Of a DNA stretch of 63,249 nt, positions 7,488-17,115 are shown piece after piece. Where the stretch lies: positions 1 to 63,249 of the forward strand of contig JAIOQA010000183.1 of NCBI GenBank assembly GCA_021413675.1, given 5' to 3'. The notes below the pieces were generated by a model. The model had not been told where the DNA came from. It searched no databases and worked only from the letters and a program-made list of their open reading frames with translations. The position numbers and the translations under genes were made by a program. Numbering within the stretch: position 1 is the first letter of the stretch; every line of letters starts with the position of its first letter. The stretch comes from Deltaproteobacteria bacterium (lineage in GTDB: Bacteria; Myxococcota_A; Polyangia; Haliangiales; Haliangiaceae).

Positions 7488-8411
7488 ATGGCTCGCTTCG
7501 AAGACCGCGCCTCGCGCCCGATGCGCGGCCCGCGCGACATCCTCGCCTGGAAGCTCGGGCGCCGGCGCGAACCTCGCCCCGACGACTTCGCCGCCCTCGA
7601 CGCGATCCGCCCCGGCGTGCGCGACGGCGCCGCCGAGGCGATGACCGGGCTCGCCGCGCGCGCGTGCTGGGTCGGCCACGCCTCGTGGCTGTGGCGCCTC
7701 GGCGGACAGCTGATCGCGATCGATCCGATCTTCGCGACCGCGATCAGCGGCGTCGTGAAGCGGCTCACGCCGCCGGGCGCGTTGCCCGAGGCGCTACCGC
7801 CGGTCGACCTCGTGCTGGTCACGCATGATCACCGCGATCACATGGACCTGCCGTCGCTCAAGCGCCTCGGCAACGGCCCGACCTACATCGTGCCGCTCGG
7901 CAACGGCCCGCGGCTCACCGCGCTCGGGTTCGACAAGGTGATCGAGCTCGACTGGTGGCAGCGCCACACGATCGGCAGCCTCGAGATCGAGCTGGTGCCC
8001 GCGCGCCACTGGTCGATGCGCGCGCCGTGGAACCGCAACGACACGCTGTGGGGCGGCTACGTGATCCGCAGCCCCGAGGGGGTCGCGTACCACTCGGGCG
8101 ACACCGCCTGGGGCGATCACTTCGCCGAGATCGGCCAGCGCTCGGGCCCGATCGACTGGGCGATGCTGCCGATCGGCGGCTACGCGCCGCGCTGGTTCAT
8201 GGAGCCGCAGCACATCGATCCGATCGAGGCCGGCCGCGCGTTCCTCGATCTCGGCGCGCGCCACATGCTCGCGATGCACTGGGGCACGTTCCGCCTCACC
8301 GACGAGGCCGTCGGCGAGCCGCCCGCGCGCCTGCGCGCCTGGTGGCAGGACCAGGCGATCGAACCCGAGCGCCTGTGGATCCTCGACGCGGGCGAGACCC
8401 GCGCCGTCTAG
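7488..8411 (+). CDS. MBL-fold metal-dependent hydrolase (NAPE-PLD/UlaG-like)
   Basis: The 307-residue protein carries the metallo-beta-lactamase metal site THDHRDHMD (near residue 108), preceded by the CWVGHASWLWRLGG strand typical of the NAPE-phospholipase D/UlaG branch. Later metal ligands are also visible: HSGDTAWGDHF (the Asp bridging the metals) and AMHWGTF near the C terminus. There is no signal peptide, so it should be cytosolic. Enzymes of this branch hydrolyse phosphodiester or lactone bonds; the substrate cannot be read from sequence. Its stop abuts the stop of the convergent sui1 gene with no spacer. Confidence 0.8.
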   Translation: MARFEDRASRPMRGPRDILAWKLGRRREPRPDDFAALDAIRPGVRDGAAEAMTGLAARACWVGHASWLWRLGGQLIAIDPIFATAISGVVKRLTPPGALPEALPPVDLVLVTHDHRDHMDLPSLKRLGNGPTYIVPLGNGPRLTALGFDKVIELDWWQRHTIGSLEIELVPARHWSMRAPWNRNDTLWGGYVIRSPEGVAYHSGDTAWGDHFAEIGQRSGPIDWAMLPIGGYAPRWFMEPQHIDPIEAGRAFLDLGARHMLAMHWGTFRLTDEAVGEPPARLRAWWQDQAIEPERLWILDAGETRAV

Positions 8412-8771
8412 CTACGAGACCGTCACCTTGCGCACGCCGCGCGCGAGCAGCGCGGCTTCGAGGCGCGGCCGGACATCCCCCTGCAGCACGATCACCGAGC
8501 CCTCGAGGTGACCGCCGACGCCGAGCGTCTGCTTGAGCTCCTTGGTCCACTTCTCGAGCTCGGCGTTGTTGAGGCCGAGGTGCTCGACCACGGTGACCTC
8601 CTTGCCGCCGCGGCCCTTGCGCTCGTAGCGGATCACCGCGCGCGCGGGGCCGAGCGCGGGCTTGGCGTCGGCGAGGCGCGCGTGGCCCGTCGGTCCCGGC
8701 GGGAGTTCATCGCGCAACCCTGCGAGGCCGGCGAACGGATTGGAGGGACGGTCGGGCCGCTTGCCATTCAC
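8412..8771 (-). CDS. SUI1/eIF1-like translation factor (YciH family)
   Basis: A 119-residue protein. The C-terminal 80 residues are a SUI1 domain: IRYERKGRGGKEVTVVEHL, KELKQTLGVGGHLEG, IVLQGDVRPRLEAALLARG, VRKVTVS. Bacterial YciH/SUI1 proteins bind the 30S subunit and affect start-codon discrimination. The GTG at 8771 is preferred to a GTG seven codons earlier because TATGAT sits exactly 7 bases before it, predicting a leaderless start. The 5' end of this gene and its promoter box are partly duplicated 1.65 kb away (see repeats). Confidence 0.85.
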   Translation of the reverse strand: MNGKRPDRPSNPFAGLAGLRDELPPGPTGHARLADAKPALGPARAVIRYERKGRGGKEVTVVEHLGLNNAELEKWTKELKQTLGVGGHLEGSVIVLQGDVRPRLEAALLARGVRKVTVS

Positions 8772-8788
8772 CACCCGATCATACCGCC
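8738..8788. repeat. Duplicated segment, copy A (5' end of sui1)
   Basis: These 51 bases cover the first sui1 codons and its promoter box. They recur at 10391-10441 with 43 of 51 bases matching by eye, including a 21-base identical core around CGGTCGGGCCGCTTGCCATT. Copy A lies upstream of FG-GAP gene 1 and copy B upstream of FG-GAP gene 2. Confidence 0.75.
8778..8783 (-). promoter_or_regulatory. -10 box TATGAT for sui1
   Basis: Minus-strand TATGAT ends 7 positions before the GTG at 8771, giving a predicted start point on that G. It differs from the consensus TATAAT at one position. Confidence 0.5.
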
Positions 8789-8833
8789 ACACGACGGGAC
8801 CTCCGCGATTCTTCTGCGCTAGCGTCCGCGCTC

Positions 8834-10369
8834 ATGTTGCGACGCGCGCTTCTGGTCGTCTGTGCCGCCCTCGCGCTCGGCGGCTGCCTGCGGCGGGCCA
8901 CGTTCGACAACTGCCAGCAGGACGGCGATTGCGCGACCGCGAGCGCCGCCGGCCACTGCGAGGCCGATCACGCCTGCAGCGTCGACGACAGCGCCTGTCC
9001 CGGCAGCGGCCACCGCTACGTGCCGTCGGCGCCGGCGGGGGCGGTCTGCGTCGCGCCGCCCGATGCCGCGCCCGACACCGCGCCAGGCCTCGACGCCACA
9101 CCCGACGCCGCGACCTCGACCGGCCGCGAGTGCATCAAGGGCGGCGCGCGCGCCGCCGACACGCCGTGCGCGACCACGGTGTGCACGCGCGAGCCGCGCT
9201 GCTGCACCGAGCAGTGGGACGCGACCTGCGTGCGGATCGCCGAGACCGAGTGCCCGCTCGCGTGCAGCACGATGGCGTTCGTCGGCGGCAACCACGCCAC
9301 CGTGTTCCGGACCAGCGACTGGTCAGAGCTCTGGACCGACACCGTCAACCAGGACGACGACGGCACCCGCGGCGGCTACTGGGCCGACTACGACGGCGAC
9401 GGCGACGAGGACCTCGCGACCGTCGGCAACTACCAGCTCAACATCTACGAGAACAAGGGCCTGAGCGGCGGCGCGCTCACGTTTAGCCACCCCTACAGCC
9501 AGCCGTGGAAACAGATCGGGGGCAACGACACGATCGACGGTCGCACCGGCGCGTGGGGCGACTTCGACGGGGATCACGATCTCGATCTGGTCTTCGGCGG
9601 GTTCGGCGGCCTGGTCACGATCGAGAACCAGGGCGGCGTGTTCGCGGTCAAGCAGGTGCTGCTGCACGCGCCGCTCGCCACCGACACCGACGCCGCGCCG
9701 TACAACGACCAGGTCGCGACCGTGGCCTGGGGCGACGTCGACGGCGACGGTGATCTCGACCTGCTCGTGGGCCTCGAGTTCGCCGCCGCGCGCCTGTACC
9801 TGAACGACGGCAGCGGCACGCTGGCGCCGGCGGCGTGGGCCGGACCGAACGGCGTCGAATCCATCCAGTTCTGCAACCTCGACACCACCCCGAAGCCCGA
9901 GGTCGTGATCTCCGGCGCCGACGGACTCTCGGTGTTCGAGTTGACCGGGTCGACGATCGAGGACAAGACCCAGGCGACCGCGGTCGCGACCAACGTCTGG
10001 CTCGTCGAGACCCGCTGTGGCGATCTCGATCACGATCACGACCTCGATCTGTTCTCGACCACGTGGGGCGCCGCGCCGCGCGCGTACCGCAACACCAACC
10101 AGACCCTGGCCGGGCTCACCCAGGCCTGGATCGACACGGGCGCCCAGCCCTACCAGTGGGGTGTCGACCTCGGCGACCTCGACGGCGACCACAAGCTCGA
10201 GGCGATCGCGAGCGGCAACGGCTTCGGGCCGCCGATGAAGATCCAGGTCTACCGCAACGGTTCGACCAACCAGAACCAGAGCATCGAGTTCACGGTCGAG
10301 GCGCCGATCGGCGGTGCGAACATGATCACCTCGAACGACATCGAGCTCGGTTCGCTGCCCACGCCGTGA
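8834..10369 (+). CDS. FG-GAP/VCBS-repeat lipoprotein 1 of 3
   Basis: A 511-residue surface lipoprotein. The leader ends in LALGGC (lipidated Cys 18), followed by a Cys-rich region (residues 18-150) with the block GRECIKGG...EPRCCTEQWDATCVRIAE. The rest is a run of FG-GAP-type repeats with Ca-binding loops such as [33 protein letters not shown] and DLDHDHDLDLF, which build a beta-propeller in integrin-like proteins. The likely role is adhesion or ligand binding at the outer surface. A TAGCGT box two bases from a leaderless start supports the ATG. The next two paralogues share the whole architecture. Confidence 0.85.
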   Translation: MLRRALLVVCAALALGGCLRRATFDNCQQDGDCATASAAGHCEADHACSVDDSACPGSGHRYVPSAPAGAVCVAPPDAAPDTAPGLDATPDAATSTGRECIKGGARAADTPCATTVCTREPRCCTEQWDATCVRIAETECPLACSTMAFVGGNHATVFRTSDWSELWTDTVNQDDDGTRGGYWADYDGDGDEDLATVGNYQLNIYENKGLSGGALTFSHPYSQPWKQIGGNDTIDGRTGAWGDFDGDHDLDLVFGGFGGLVTIENQGGVFAVKQVLLHAPLATDTDAAPYNDQVATVAWGDVDGDGDLDLLVGLEFAAARLYLNDGSGTLAPAAWAGPNGVESIQFCNLDTTPKPEVVISGADGLSVFELTGSTIEDKTQATAVATNVWLVETRCGDLDHDHDLDLFSTTWGAAPRAYRNTNQTLAGLTQAWIDTGAQPYQWGVDLGDLDGDHKLEAIASGNGFGPPMKIQVYRNGSTNQNQSIEFTVEAPIGGANMITSNDIELGSLPTP

Positions 10370-10390
10370 ATCGCGGGGCGCGCGCCGGTC

Positions 10391-10441
10391 GAATGGAAGG
10401 GCGGTCGGGCCGCTTGCCATTCCCGGCCAGATCATTCCGCC
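10391..10441. repeat. Duplicated segment, copy B (relic of sui1 5' end)
   Basis: Counterpart of 8738-8788 at a constant offset of 1653 bases. Here it is non-coding debris between FG-GAP genes 1 and 2. It shows that the unit duplicated to make the second lipoprotein began inside sui1. Confidence 0.75.
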
Positions 10442-10474
10442 TTGCGCCCGACGTCAGCGCGCGCGCGTCCACGT

Positions 10475-10480
10475 AGCGTT
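10475..10480 (+). promoter_or_regulatory. -10-like box TAGCGT upstream of FG-GAP gene 2
   Basis: TAGCGT ends 7 positions before the ATG at 10487. The same hexamer occurs at 8820-8825 before FG-GAP gene 1, and TACCGT at 12926-12931 before gene 3, so the three paralogues share a start architecture. Confidence 0.4.
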
Positions 10481-10486
10481 CGGGCC

Positions 10487-12025
10487 ATGGTTCGCCCCGC
10501 GCTGCTTGCCGTTGTCGGATCGTGCGTCCTGCTCGCGGGGTGCCTGCGCCAGCCGGTGTTCGCCAACTGCGACGGCGACGCCACCTGCACCGCCAATGGT
10601 GTCAGCGGTCACTGCGAGGCTGATCACGCGTGCAGCGTCGACGACTCGACCTGCCCCGAGAGCGGTCGCCGCTACGTGTCGTCGGCGCCGAACGCGGGCG
10701 CCTGCACGGCGCCACCCGACGCCGGGGTCGCCGATACACCGGACGGCCCCCCGTCGTCGGGTGGCCGCGAGTGCATCAAGGGCGGCAAGCGCACCGCCGA
10801 CACGACCTGCGCGATGGACGTCTGCGCGCGCGAGCCGCGCTGCTGCAGCCAGCAGTGGGACGCGACCTGCGTGCGCATGGCCGAGACGATGTGCCAGGCC
10901 CACTGCAGCACGATGGCGTTCGTCGGCGGCGACTACGGCCAGGTGTTCCGGACCGATACCTGGACTCCGATCTGGGACAACCACGCGACCATCACCGAAG
11001 CGCAGCTCGGCGGCTACTGGGCCGACTTCGATGACGACGGGGACGACGACGTAGCGATCGCCGGGTACGCCAACATCTACATCTATCGCACGCTCGGCTT
11101 CGACGGGACGTCACTGACGATGGATGGCCCGCCGCAGAAGATCGAGTGGGGCCCGCTCGCCACCCAGCGGAGCTTCAACGAGGTGCTCGACAGTCGCGCC
11201 GGCGCCTGGGCCGACATCGATGGTGACGGCGATCTGGACCTCGCGGTGGGCGGGCTGTTCGGGCTCCTCTTGATCGAGAACCGGTCGGGCACCCTCGTGC
11301 CCAAGGCCGTCATGCTGGGCAGGCTCAAGGACGGCACGAGCGTGGGCCCGACCGATGCCATCGCGCTCGCCTGGGGCGATGTCGATGGCGATCACGACCT
11401 CGATCTGGTCGTGGGCCACAACGGGTTCGCGGCCACGCTGTACCTCAACGACGGACTCGGTGAGCTGACGCTCGCGCCCTGGGCCGGGCCCCCCGAGGTG
11501 GAGTCGGTACAGTTCTGCAACGTCGATCAGGACCCCGAGCCCGAGGTCGTCATCGGTGCCAATGGCAACGGCGGCACGTCCGCGTTCGTCTACGAGCTGA
11601 CGGGCTCGTCGATCGCAGCGCAGGGCACCCCGCTCGGCACCGCGGGCTGGGCGGTCGACACGCTGTGCGGCGACCTCGATGGCGACGGCGATCTCGACCT
11701 GTTCGCCGGAAGCTACAGCGGGCAGCCGCGCGCGTACGTCAACCAGGGTAACGCGGCGATCAAGTGGCTGTCGGTCACGCCGCCCGTGACCAGCGGTGCC
11801 ACGCCCAGCGACCAGCAGTGGGGGGCCGACATCGGCGACCTCGACGGGGACGGCGACCTCGACGCCGTGGCCAGCGGCCGCAACGAGCCGCCGATGAGCA
11901 TCGCGGTCTACCGCAATACGTCGCCGGGAGCGGATCAGGTGGTGCTGACCCAGGAGGCGCTGATCGGCACCGCGATCGACATTCGCTCGAGGAACATCGA
12001 GCTCGGCTCGCTGCCGACGCGCTGA
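10487..12025 (+). CDS. FG-GAP/VCBS-repeat lipoprotein 2 of 3
   Basis: A 512-residue paralogue of the preceding gene. The lipobox is LLAGC (Cys 19) and the Cys-rich block is again GRECIKGGKRTADTTC...EPRCCSQQWDATCVRMAE. The FG-GAP loops are [44 protein letters not shown] and DLDGDGDLDAV. The spacing of repeats matches paralogue 1 across the full length, so this is a whole-gene tandem duplication and not domain shuffling. Probably exported to the outer membrane. Ligand unknown. Confidence 0.85.
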   Translation: MVRPALLAVVGSCVLLAGCLRQPVFANCDGDATCTANGVSGHCEADHACSVDDSTCPESGRRYVSSAPNAGACTAPPDAGVADTPDGPPSSGGRECIKGGKRTADTTCAMDVCAREPRCCSQQWDATCVRMAETMCQAHCSTMAFVGGDYGQVFRTDTWTPIWDNHATITEAQLGGYWADFDDDGDDDVAIAGYANIYIYRTLGFDGTSLTMDGPPQKIEWGPLATQRSFNEVLDSRAGAWADIDGDGDLDLAVGGLFGLLLIENRSGTLVPKAVMLGRLKDGTSVGPTDAIALAWGDVDGDHDLDLVVGHNGFAATLYLNDGLGELTLAPWAGPPEVESVQFCNVDQDPEPEVVIGANGNGGTSAFVYELTGSSIAAQGTPLGTAGWAVDTLCGDLDGDGDLDLFAGSYSGQPRAYVNQGNAAIKWLSVTPPVTSGATPSDQQWGADIGDLDGDGDLDAVASGRNEPPMSIAVYRNTSPGADQVVLTQEALIGTAIDIRSRNIELGSLPTR

Positions 12026-12265
12026 CGCGATCGGCAAGTCGCCTCGCGATCTGCCGCGACCAGGACATTGATGCCCTGGCAGGCAAACAGCGTTTCACAG
12101 TGACCGCCTGTCGGTGAACCGACTGCGGTGCGCGCCGGGTGTCGCGTCCTCGTCGACAGGCGCGGCCCATCCCCGCGAGTCCACGGCGGCGAGGCGTTGG
12201 CGCGCTCGTTGCTCAGGCAACTGAGCGAAAGGGCGCCGGCCACTCCGGCGCGCGTCGTGAATCCC

Positions 12266-12814
12266 ATGCGTTCGCTGGTCCTGCTCGTGTTCGTCGTTGG
12301 CTGCGCCGCGCCCCTCCGGGCCCCGGTGGTCTCGCCCGCGGTGCACATCTACGAGAGCCACGAGAACACCGCGATCACCGAGGGTGACACCGTGATCGCC
12401 GCCGACCCCGACGTCGCCTACGCCGCCGCCTCCGACTACGGCCGGTGGACCGCGATGTTCCCCAACATCCGGATGGTCGCGGTCACCCGGCGCGATGGCA
12501 ACGACGCCCTGGTGCGGCTGACCCGCGCCGACGGCAACTTCAACGACGTCCACTTCCATAACCAGCCGGCGGTCCGCAAGGTCTGGTTCGAGAACACCAA
12601 CAGCAAGGCCACCGTCTGGGCCGAGATCGTGTTCGCGCCCGGCGACCGCCCGGCCACGACCCGCGTGCACTCGCGGCTCTACGCCGACGTCGACGGGTTG
12701 GCATCGATCTTCGTGAGCAAGAACAAGCTCCGCAACCTGCGCCAGCAGCGCGTGGCGAGCGACCTCGCGGACCTCCGCGCGTACTTCGCGAAGGTCTTCG
12801 CGTCCACACCGTGA
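12266..12814 (+). CDS. Lipoprotein with START/SRPBCC-like domain
   Basis: A 182-residue protein. MRSLVLLVFVVGC forms a short lipoprotein signal with lipobox VVGC (Cys 13). The mature part reads as a polyketide-cyclase/START-like helix-grip fold: an initial strand with ADPDVAYAAASDYGRWTAMF, then VTRRDGNDALVRLTR, a VRKVWFENT strand, and a long C-terminal helix. Such domains bind hydrophobic ligands. It sits between FG-GAP genes 2 and 3 and interrupts that array. A 240-base gap precedes it with no promoter I would defend. Confidence 0.65.
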   Translation: MRSLVLLVFVVGCAAPLRAPVVSPAVHIYESHENTAITEGDTVIAADPDVAYAAASDYGRWTAMFPNIRMVAVTRRDGNDALVRLTRADGNFNDVHFHNQPAVRKVWFENTNSKATVWAEIVFAPGDRPATTRVHSRLYADVDGLASIFVSKNKLRNLRQQRVASDLADLRAYFAKVFASTP

Positions 12815-12940
12815 CGGTGCCGCACCGGGTGCGCTGGGTCACCGCGGATGGTCCCTGCGACCGTCGCACCGCCCATTCGACCAGGTGTCGGTTCCGCTAA
12901 CAGGCATCGGTCCCGGGCGTTCTGCTACCGTCGTCAGGCG

Positions 12941-14497
12941 ATGGCATCACGCTGGCTGGTGAAGGTCCTGATCGCCTGCACCGCGCTCGCGGCCGGCGAT
13001 GGCTGCCTGCGGCGCGCCACCTTCGACGGCTGTCACCAGGACGCCGACTGCGCCGCGGCCGGCGCGACCGCGCACTGCGAGGCGAGCGGCGCCTGCAGCG
13101 TGGACGATCTTGGATGCCCGGGCAGCGGTCATCGTTACGTGCCATCGGCGCCCCAGGGCGCGACCTGCGTGGATCCGCCGGACGGCCGCCTCGACACCGT
13201 GATCGATACGCCGCCGGGTCCGCCCGACGCGCCCGGCGCCGCGGGCCGCGAGTGCGTGAAGGGCGGCAAGCGCGTGGCCGATGGCACCTGCGCGCCCAGG
13301 GTCTGTGAGAAGGAGCCGCGCTGCTGCAGCGAGCAGTGGGACGCGGCGTGTGTGCGCTGGGCCGAGACCCTGTGCGACGCGCACTGCGGGACGATGGCGT
13401 TCGTCGGCGGCGCCGACTACGCGATCGTGTTCCGCACCGACACCTGGACGCCGATCTGGGACGACAGCCCGGGCTCGGACGCGATGACCCACGGTGGCTA
13501 CTGGGCCGACTACGACGACGACGGCGACGTCGATCTCGCCACCGTCGGCGGGCGCGAGCTGCACGTCTACCGCGACGACGGCTTCGACGGCACGCACCTC
13601 ACGCTGACCCCGGTCTACACCAAGGAGTGGGGCCAGCTCGGGAACAACAGCTACCTCGACGGCCGCACCGGCGCGTGGGCCGACTTCGACGGCGACGGCG
13701 ATCTCGACCTCGCGCTCGGCGGCTTCGACGGGCTCGTGCTGATCGAGAACCAGGGCGGCGTGTTCCTGAACGAGCGCGTCGTGTTCCGCCAGCCGGCGAG
13801 CGGCGACACCGACGCCACGCCCACGCCCAACGACACGACGTCGCTGGCGTGGGGCGATGTCGACGGCGATCACGATCTCGATCTGGTGGTCGGCCGCTAC
13901 TACAGCCCCTCGCTGCTGTTCATCAACGACGGCACCGGCGCGCTGACCCAGCGCGCGTGGAACGGCCCCTCCAGCGGCACCGAGTCGGTGCAGTGGTGCA
14001 ACCTCGACGGCGATCCCGCGCCCGAGCTGGTCATGTCGGGCGCGTCGTACCTCACCCTCTACAAGCTGACCGGCACCTCGGTCGCCGACGACGCGCAGGC
14101 CACGCACGTGCAGTCCGCGGACTTCCTGGTCGAGACCAAGTGCGGCGATCTCGATCGCGACGGCGATCTCGATCTGTTCTCGAGCACCTGGGGCACGACC
14201 GTGCGCGCGTACCGCAACAGCAACCAGACCCTCGCCGGCTTCTCCGAGGCCTGGCGCGATGGCACCAACGCCGTCAGCCAGTGGGGCCTCGACCTCGGCG
14301 ACATCAACGGCGATGGCAAGCTCGACGCGGTCGGCGGCGGCGATGGCTTCAATCAGCCGACGAAGGTCCAGCCGTACGTGAACGCGTCGACCAACACCAA
14401 CCAGAACATCGCGTTCACGGTGCCCGCGCCGATCGGCGCGTCGATCAACCTGACGACGCACGACATCGAGCTCGCGCCGCTGCCCGCGGTCCAGTAA
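12941..14497 (+). CDS. FG-GAP/VCBS-repeat lipoprotein 3 of 3
   Basis: A 518-residue paralogue of the two genes upstream. The Cys-rich block ([16 protein letters not shown]...[18 protein letters not shown]) and repeat loops [44 protein letters not shown] and [11 protein letters not shown] are conserved. The leader ends AAGDGC, a weaker lipobox than in paralogues 1 and 2 because the usual Leu/Ala at -3 is Gly, so lipidation may be poor or lost. A signal peptide is still evident. The product is closer to paralogue 1 than to 2 by eye (shared CLRRATFD after the lipobox Cys). Confidence 0.83.
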   Translation: MASRWLVKVLIACTALAAGDGCLRRATFDGCHQDADCAAAGATAHCEASGACSVDDLGCPGSGHRYVPSAPQGATCVDPPDGRLDTVIDTPPGPPDAPGAAGRECVKGGKRVADGTCAPRVCEKEPRCCSEQWDAACVRWAETLCDAHCGTMAFVGGADYAIVFRTDTWTPIWDDSPGSDAMTHGGYWADYDDDGDVDLATVGGRELHVYRDDGFDGTHLTLTPVYTKEWGQLGNNSYLDGRTGAWADFDGDGDLDLALGGFDGLVLIENQGGVFLNERVVFRQPASGDTDATPTPNDTTSLAWGDVDGDHDLDLVVGRYYSPSLLFINDGTGALTQRAWNGPSSGTESVQWCNLDGDPAPELVMSGASYLTLYKLTGTSVADDAQATHVQSADFLVETKCGDLDRDGDLDLFSSTWGTTVRAYRNSNQTLAGFSEAWRDGTNAVSQWGLDLGDINGDGKLDAVGGGDGFNQPTKVQPYVNASTNTNQNIAFTVPAPIGASINLTTHDIELAPLPAVQ

Positions 14498-14498
14498 G

Positions 14499-15014
14499 TC
14501 AGGGTCGCGGCCGCAGCGGTCCGGGCGCGTCGCACAGCGGGCACGTGCTCGGCTCGGTGAGCTCGCCGCAGTCGGTGCACTCGATCCGCGTGACGTGGAA
14601 CCCGGGTTCGCCGAACGCGACCGTCGTGGTCGGCGGCGGCGGCTTGCCGGCGCGGGTCGTGACCGTCGCCGGCACCAGCGCGCCGACCAGCAGCTCGGAG
14701 CCCTTGCACGCGCAGCGCTTGGGCACCTTGAGTCGCGAGGTCGACGCGAGCGCGCGCGCGAGCCCGTCGGGCGCGTGGCAGCGCGGGCACTCGGGCGCGT
14801 CGATGGCGACCGCGCCGCACGCGGTGCAGCGCACCCGATACACGCCATCGACGAACTTCTCGCCATCGTGCGCCCAGCGGCCATCGTCGTCGGGCTCGGC
14901 GAGCATCACCGAGACGATCCGATCGATGTACGAGTGCACCTCGAGCCGTACGTCGCCGCACGCGGGGCAGCCGCGCATCAGCGCAGTGAAGGTCGCTTCG
15001 TCCAGTCGGCCCAT
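14499..15014 (-). CDS. Multi-zinc-ribbon protein
   Basis: A 171-residue cytosolic protein with four CxxC pairs: CPAC near residue 16, CTAC and CPRC in the middle, then a C-A-C pair and CTDC...CPLC near the C terminus, arranged as successive zinc ribbons. Between them is an acidic segment ([10 protein letters not shown]). Zinc ribbons of this kind bind nucleic acid or protein; there is no catalytic domain. The ATG at 15014 is chosen over an in-frame start 18 codons upstream because a TAGGGT box places a leaderless start one base before it. Confidence 0.65.
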   Translation of the reverse strand: MGRLDEATFTALMRGCPACGDVRLEVHSYIDRIVSVMLAEPDDDGRWAHDGEKFVDGVYRVRCTACGAVAIDAPECPRCHAPDGLARALASTSRLKVPKRCACKGSELLVGALVPATVTTRAGKPPPPTTTVAFGEPGFHVTRIECTDCGELTEPSTCPLCDAPGPLRPRP

Positions 15015-15066
15015 GGACGCGACCCTACACCCGTGGCAAGCATCGACCAGCCTCGGAGGGTTCAAC

Positions 15067-15924
15067 ATGCGTCATCTCCTGTCTGCTGCGATCACGATCT
15101 TCGCGCTCACCACCACCGCGCACGCCGGCGACGGCGCCGGCAAGCCGGCCACGCCCGCGCCCGTCGCCGACAAGAAGCCGGCCCCCGCCAAGACCCACCT
15201 CACCTGGTACGGCCACGCCGCGTTCCGCATCGACACGCCGGCCGGCAAGACCCTGCTGATCGATCCGTGGATCTCGAACCCGTCGAACCCCAACGCCAAG
15301 ACGGATCTCAAGAACCTGACCAAGGTCGATCTGATCCTCATCACCCACGGCCACTCGGATCACGTCGGTGACGCGGTCGCGATCGCCAAGACCACCAAGG
15401 CCAAGCTGGTCTCGACCTTCGACCTCGGCATGGCGCTGGTCGCCGAGATGGGCTACCCGAAGGACCAGATCGGCTTCGACACCCAGGGCAACTTCGGCGG
15501 CACGATCAAGCTGCTCGACGACGAGGTCGCGATCACGTTCGTGCCCGCGGTCCACTCGTCGGCGGTCTCGAAGGACGGCGTCAACACCAAGGACGGCGGC
15601 GCGCCGGGCGGCTTCGTCATCGCCATCAAGGGCGGGCCGACCTTCTATCACACGGGCGACACCGACCTGTTCAGCGACATGGCGCTCATCGGCAAGATCG
15701 CGCCGATCGACGTGATGCTCGCCTGCATCGGCGATCACTTCACGATGGGCCCGGGCCGCGCCGCCGACGCCGCGAAGCTGGTCAAGGCCAAGCAGATCGT
15801 CCCGATGCACTTCGGCACCTTCCCGGTGCTGACCGGCACCGTGGCGGACTTCGCCAAGGCGCTCAAGAAGGCCGGCGCCGGCAAGCTGCACGAGATGAAG
15901 ATCGGCGAGACGATCGAGCTCTGA
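15067..15924 (+). CDS. Exported MBL-fold metal-dependent hydrolase (UPF0173-like)
   Basis: A 285-residue protein with a clean signal peptide ([20 protein letters not shown]) and a Pro/Ala/Lys-rich linker, followed by an MBL domain. Metal ligands seen are [23 protein letters not shown] and PMHFGTF, the pattern of the UPF0173/YtkL branch. The predicted location is periplasmic, unlike its cytosolic cousin at 7488. The ATG is fixed by a strong Shine-Dalgarno, GGAGGG at 15055-15060, 6 bases upstream. Substrate unknown. It diverges from the zinc-ribbon gene. Confidence 0.8.
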   Translation: MRHLLSAAITIFALTTTAHAGDGAGKPATPAPVADKKPAPAKTHLTWYGHAAFRIDTPAGKTLLIDPWISNPSNPNAKTDLKNLTKVDLILITHGHSDHVGDAVAIAKTTKAKLVSTFDLGMALVAEMGYPKDQIGFDTQGNFGGTIKLLDDEVAITFVPAVHSSAVSKDGVNTKDGGAPGGFVIAIKGGPTFYHTGDTDLFSDMALIGKIAPIDVMLACIGDHFTMGPGRAADAAKLVKAKQIVPMHFGTFPVLTGTVADFAKALKKAGAGKLHEMKIGETIEL

Positions 15925-15987
15925 TGTGACCGCGCGGTCCGCGCGCTGAAATCCGCAACCGAACGGGCGGCGCGCTGTCGAACCAGC

Positions 15988-17049
15988 ATGCTGCGCTGGA
16001 TCCCGGGTGCGCTCCTGGTGCTCGCGTCGCTCGGCGCGCGCGCCCGGGCCGACGAGGGCGCCCCCGCATCGATCCAGCTCGGCGCGCCCGGTGACGGGGT
16101 CAGCCTCGACGACATCGCGGTCGTGCTGCGCCTCGGCGAGACCGGCACCGTCGCGACCGTGACCCTGTCGCTGTCGACCACCCGGCCCGACCCGCAGGAG
16201 GTCCTCTTGCCGATCGCGGTGCCGCGGGGCGGCGCGATCACCGCGATGGAGGTCACCCTCGATCGCACCCGGCTGCGCGCGATCGCGCTGCCCGCCGGCG
16301 CCGCGCGCACGCGCTACGACGCGATCCACCACCAGCGCATCGATCCCGCGCTGCTCGAATGGGCGGGGACCTCGGATGCGCGCGATCAGCTGCGGCTGCG
16401 GGTGTTCCCGGTGGTGCGCGCCCACACCGCGCAGGTCGTGCTGACCGTGGCGCTGCCGCGGACCGCCAGCTTCGCGATCGAGCCGATCGCGCCGCCGGTC
16501 GGACAGATCGCCATCGAGATCCACGATCGCGACGGCCTCGAGGACGTGCGCCGATGGGATCGGCCGACCGGCTGGGTCGCGGTCGCGCTGTCCGCTGCGC
16601 CGCCACCGGCGCGACGCGCAGCGCCGCAGCGCGTGGTCACCGCGGCGACCTCGCTGTTCGCCGGCGAACCGATGGGCGCGTCGATGCGCGCGTGGCCGAG
16701 GCGTCAGAGCGCCCCGGTGATCTCGTGCGCGCTGGGCACCCCCGACGCGTTCTACGGGGTCCGCTCGGTGGACCCGCAGGAGATCCGCGCGCTCGTCACC
16801 TTGCATCATCCGCAGCTGCGCACCTGCTACCAGCGCGCGGCGCAGCGCGATCACGCGCTCGCGGGCGAGGCGGTGCTGCACTTCGCGATCGACGCGACCG
16901 GCGCGGTCGACGGGGTCCGCGTCGACGGCACGCTCGACGATGGCGACGCGGTCGCCTGCCTCGCGAGCGAGGTCGCGACCTGGCGCTTTCGCGAGGGCAG
17001 CGGCGTGACCGCGGTGAACTACCCGCTGCGCTTCGCGCTGTCGCCGTGA
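15988..17049 (+). CDS. Exported VIT-like domain plus AgmX/PglI C-terminal domain protein
   Basis: A 353-residue protein with a signal peptide ending ARA-D. Residues 25-200 resemble a vault inter-alpha-trypsin (VIT) domain: alternating strands, AARTRYDAIHHQRIDPALLE and RLRVFPVVRAHTAQVVL. Residues 255-353 match the AgmX/PglI C-terminal domain common in myxobacteria: IRALVTLHHPQLRTCYQRA, GEAVLHFAIDATGAVDGV, CLASEVATWRF. The latter is TonB-C-like and found in gliding- or envelope-associated proteins. No von Willebrand A domain follows the VIT part, which is unusual. Inferred periplasmic scaffold. Confidence 0.6.
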   Translation: MLRWIPGALLVLASLGARARADEGAPASIQLGAPGDGVSLDDIAVVLRLGETGTVATVTLSLSTTRPDPQEVLLPIAVPRGGAITAMEVTLDRTRLRAIALPAGAARTRYDAIHHQRIDPALLEWAGTSDARDQLRLRVFPVVRAHTAQVVLTVALPRTASFAIEPIAPPVGQIAIEIHDRDGLEDVRRWDRPTGWVAVALSAAPPPARRAAPQRVVTAATSLFAGEPMGASMRAWPRRQSAPVISCALGTPDAFYGVRSVDPQEIRALVTLHHPQLRTCYQRAAQRDHALAGEAVLHFAIDATGAVDGVRVDGTLDDGDAVACLASEVATWRFREGSGVTAVNYPLRFALSP

Positions 17050-17115
17050 GCGGAGCGCAGCGCCGGCGGCCGACGCCGACGGGCCCCGCGCGACCTGCGT
17101 GCTATCGTCGCGCGC

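Noticed and set aside
13336..15060. Upstream extension of the open frame leading into the exported MBL hydrolase
   Set aside because: The extension is a shadow of FG-GAP gene 3 and the zinc-ribbon gene. The true start at 15067 has a GGAGGG site and a clean signal peptide.
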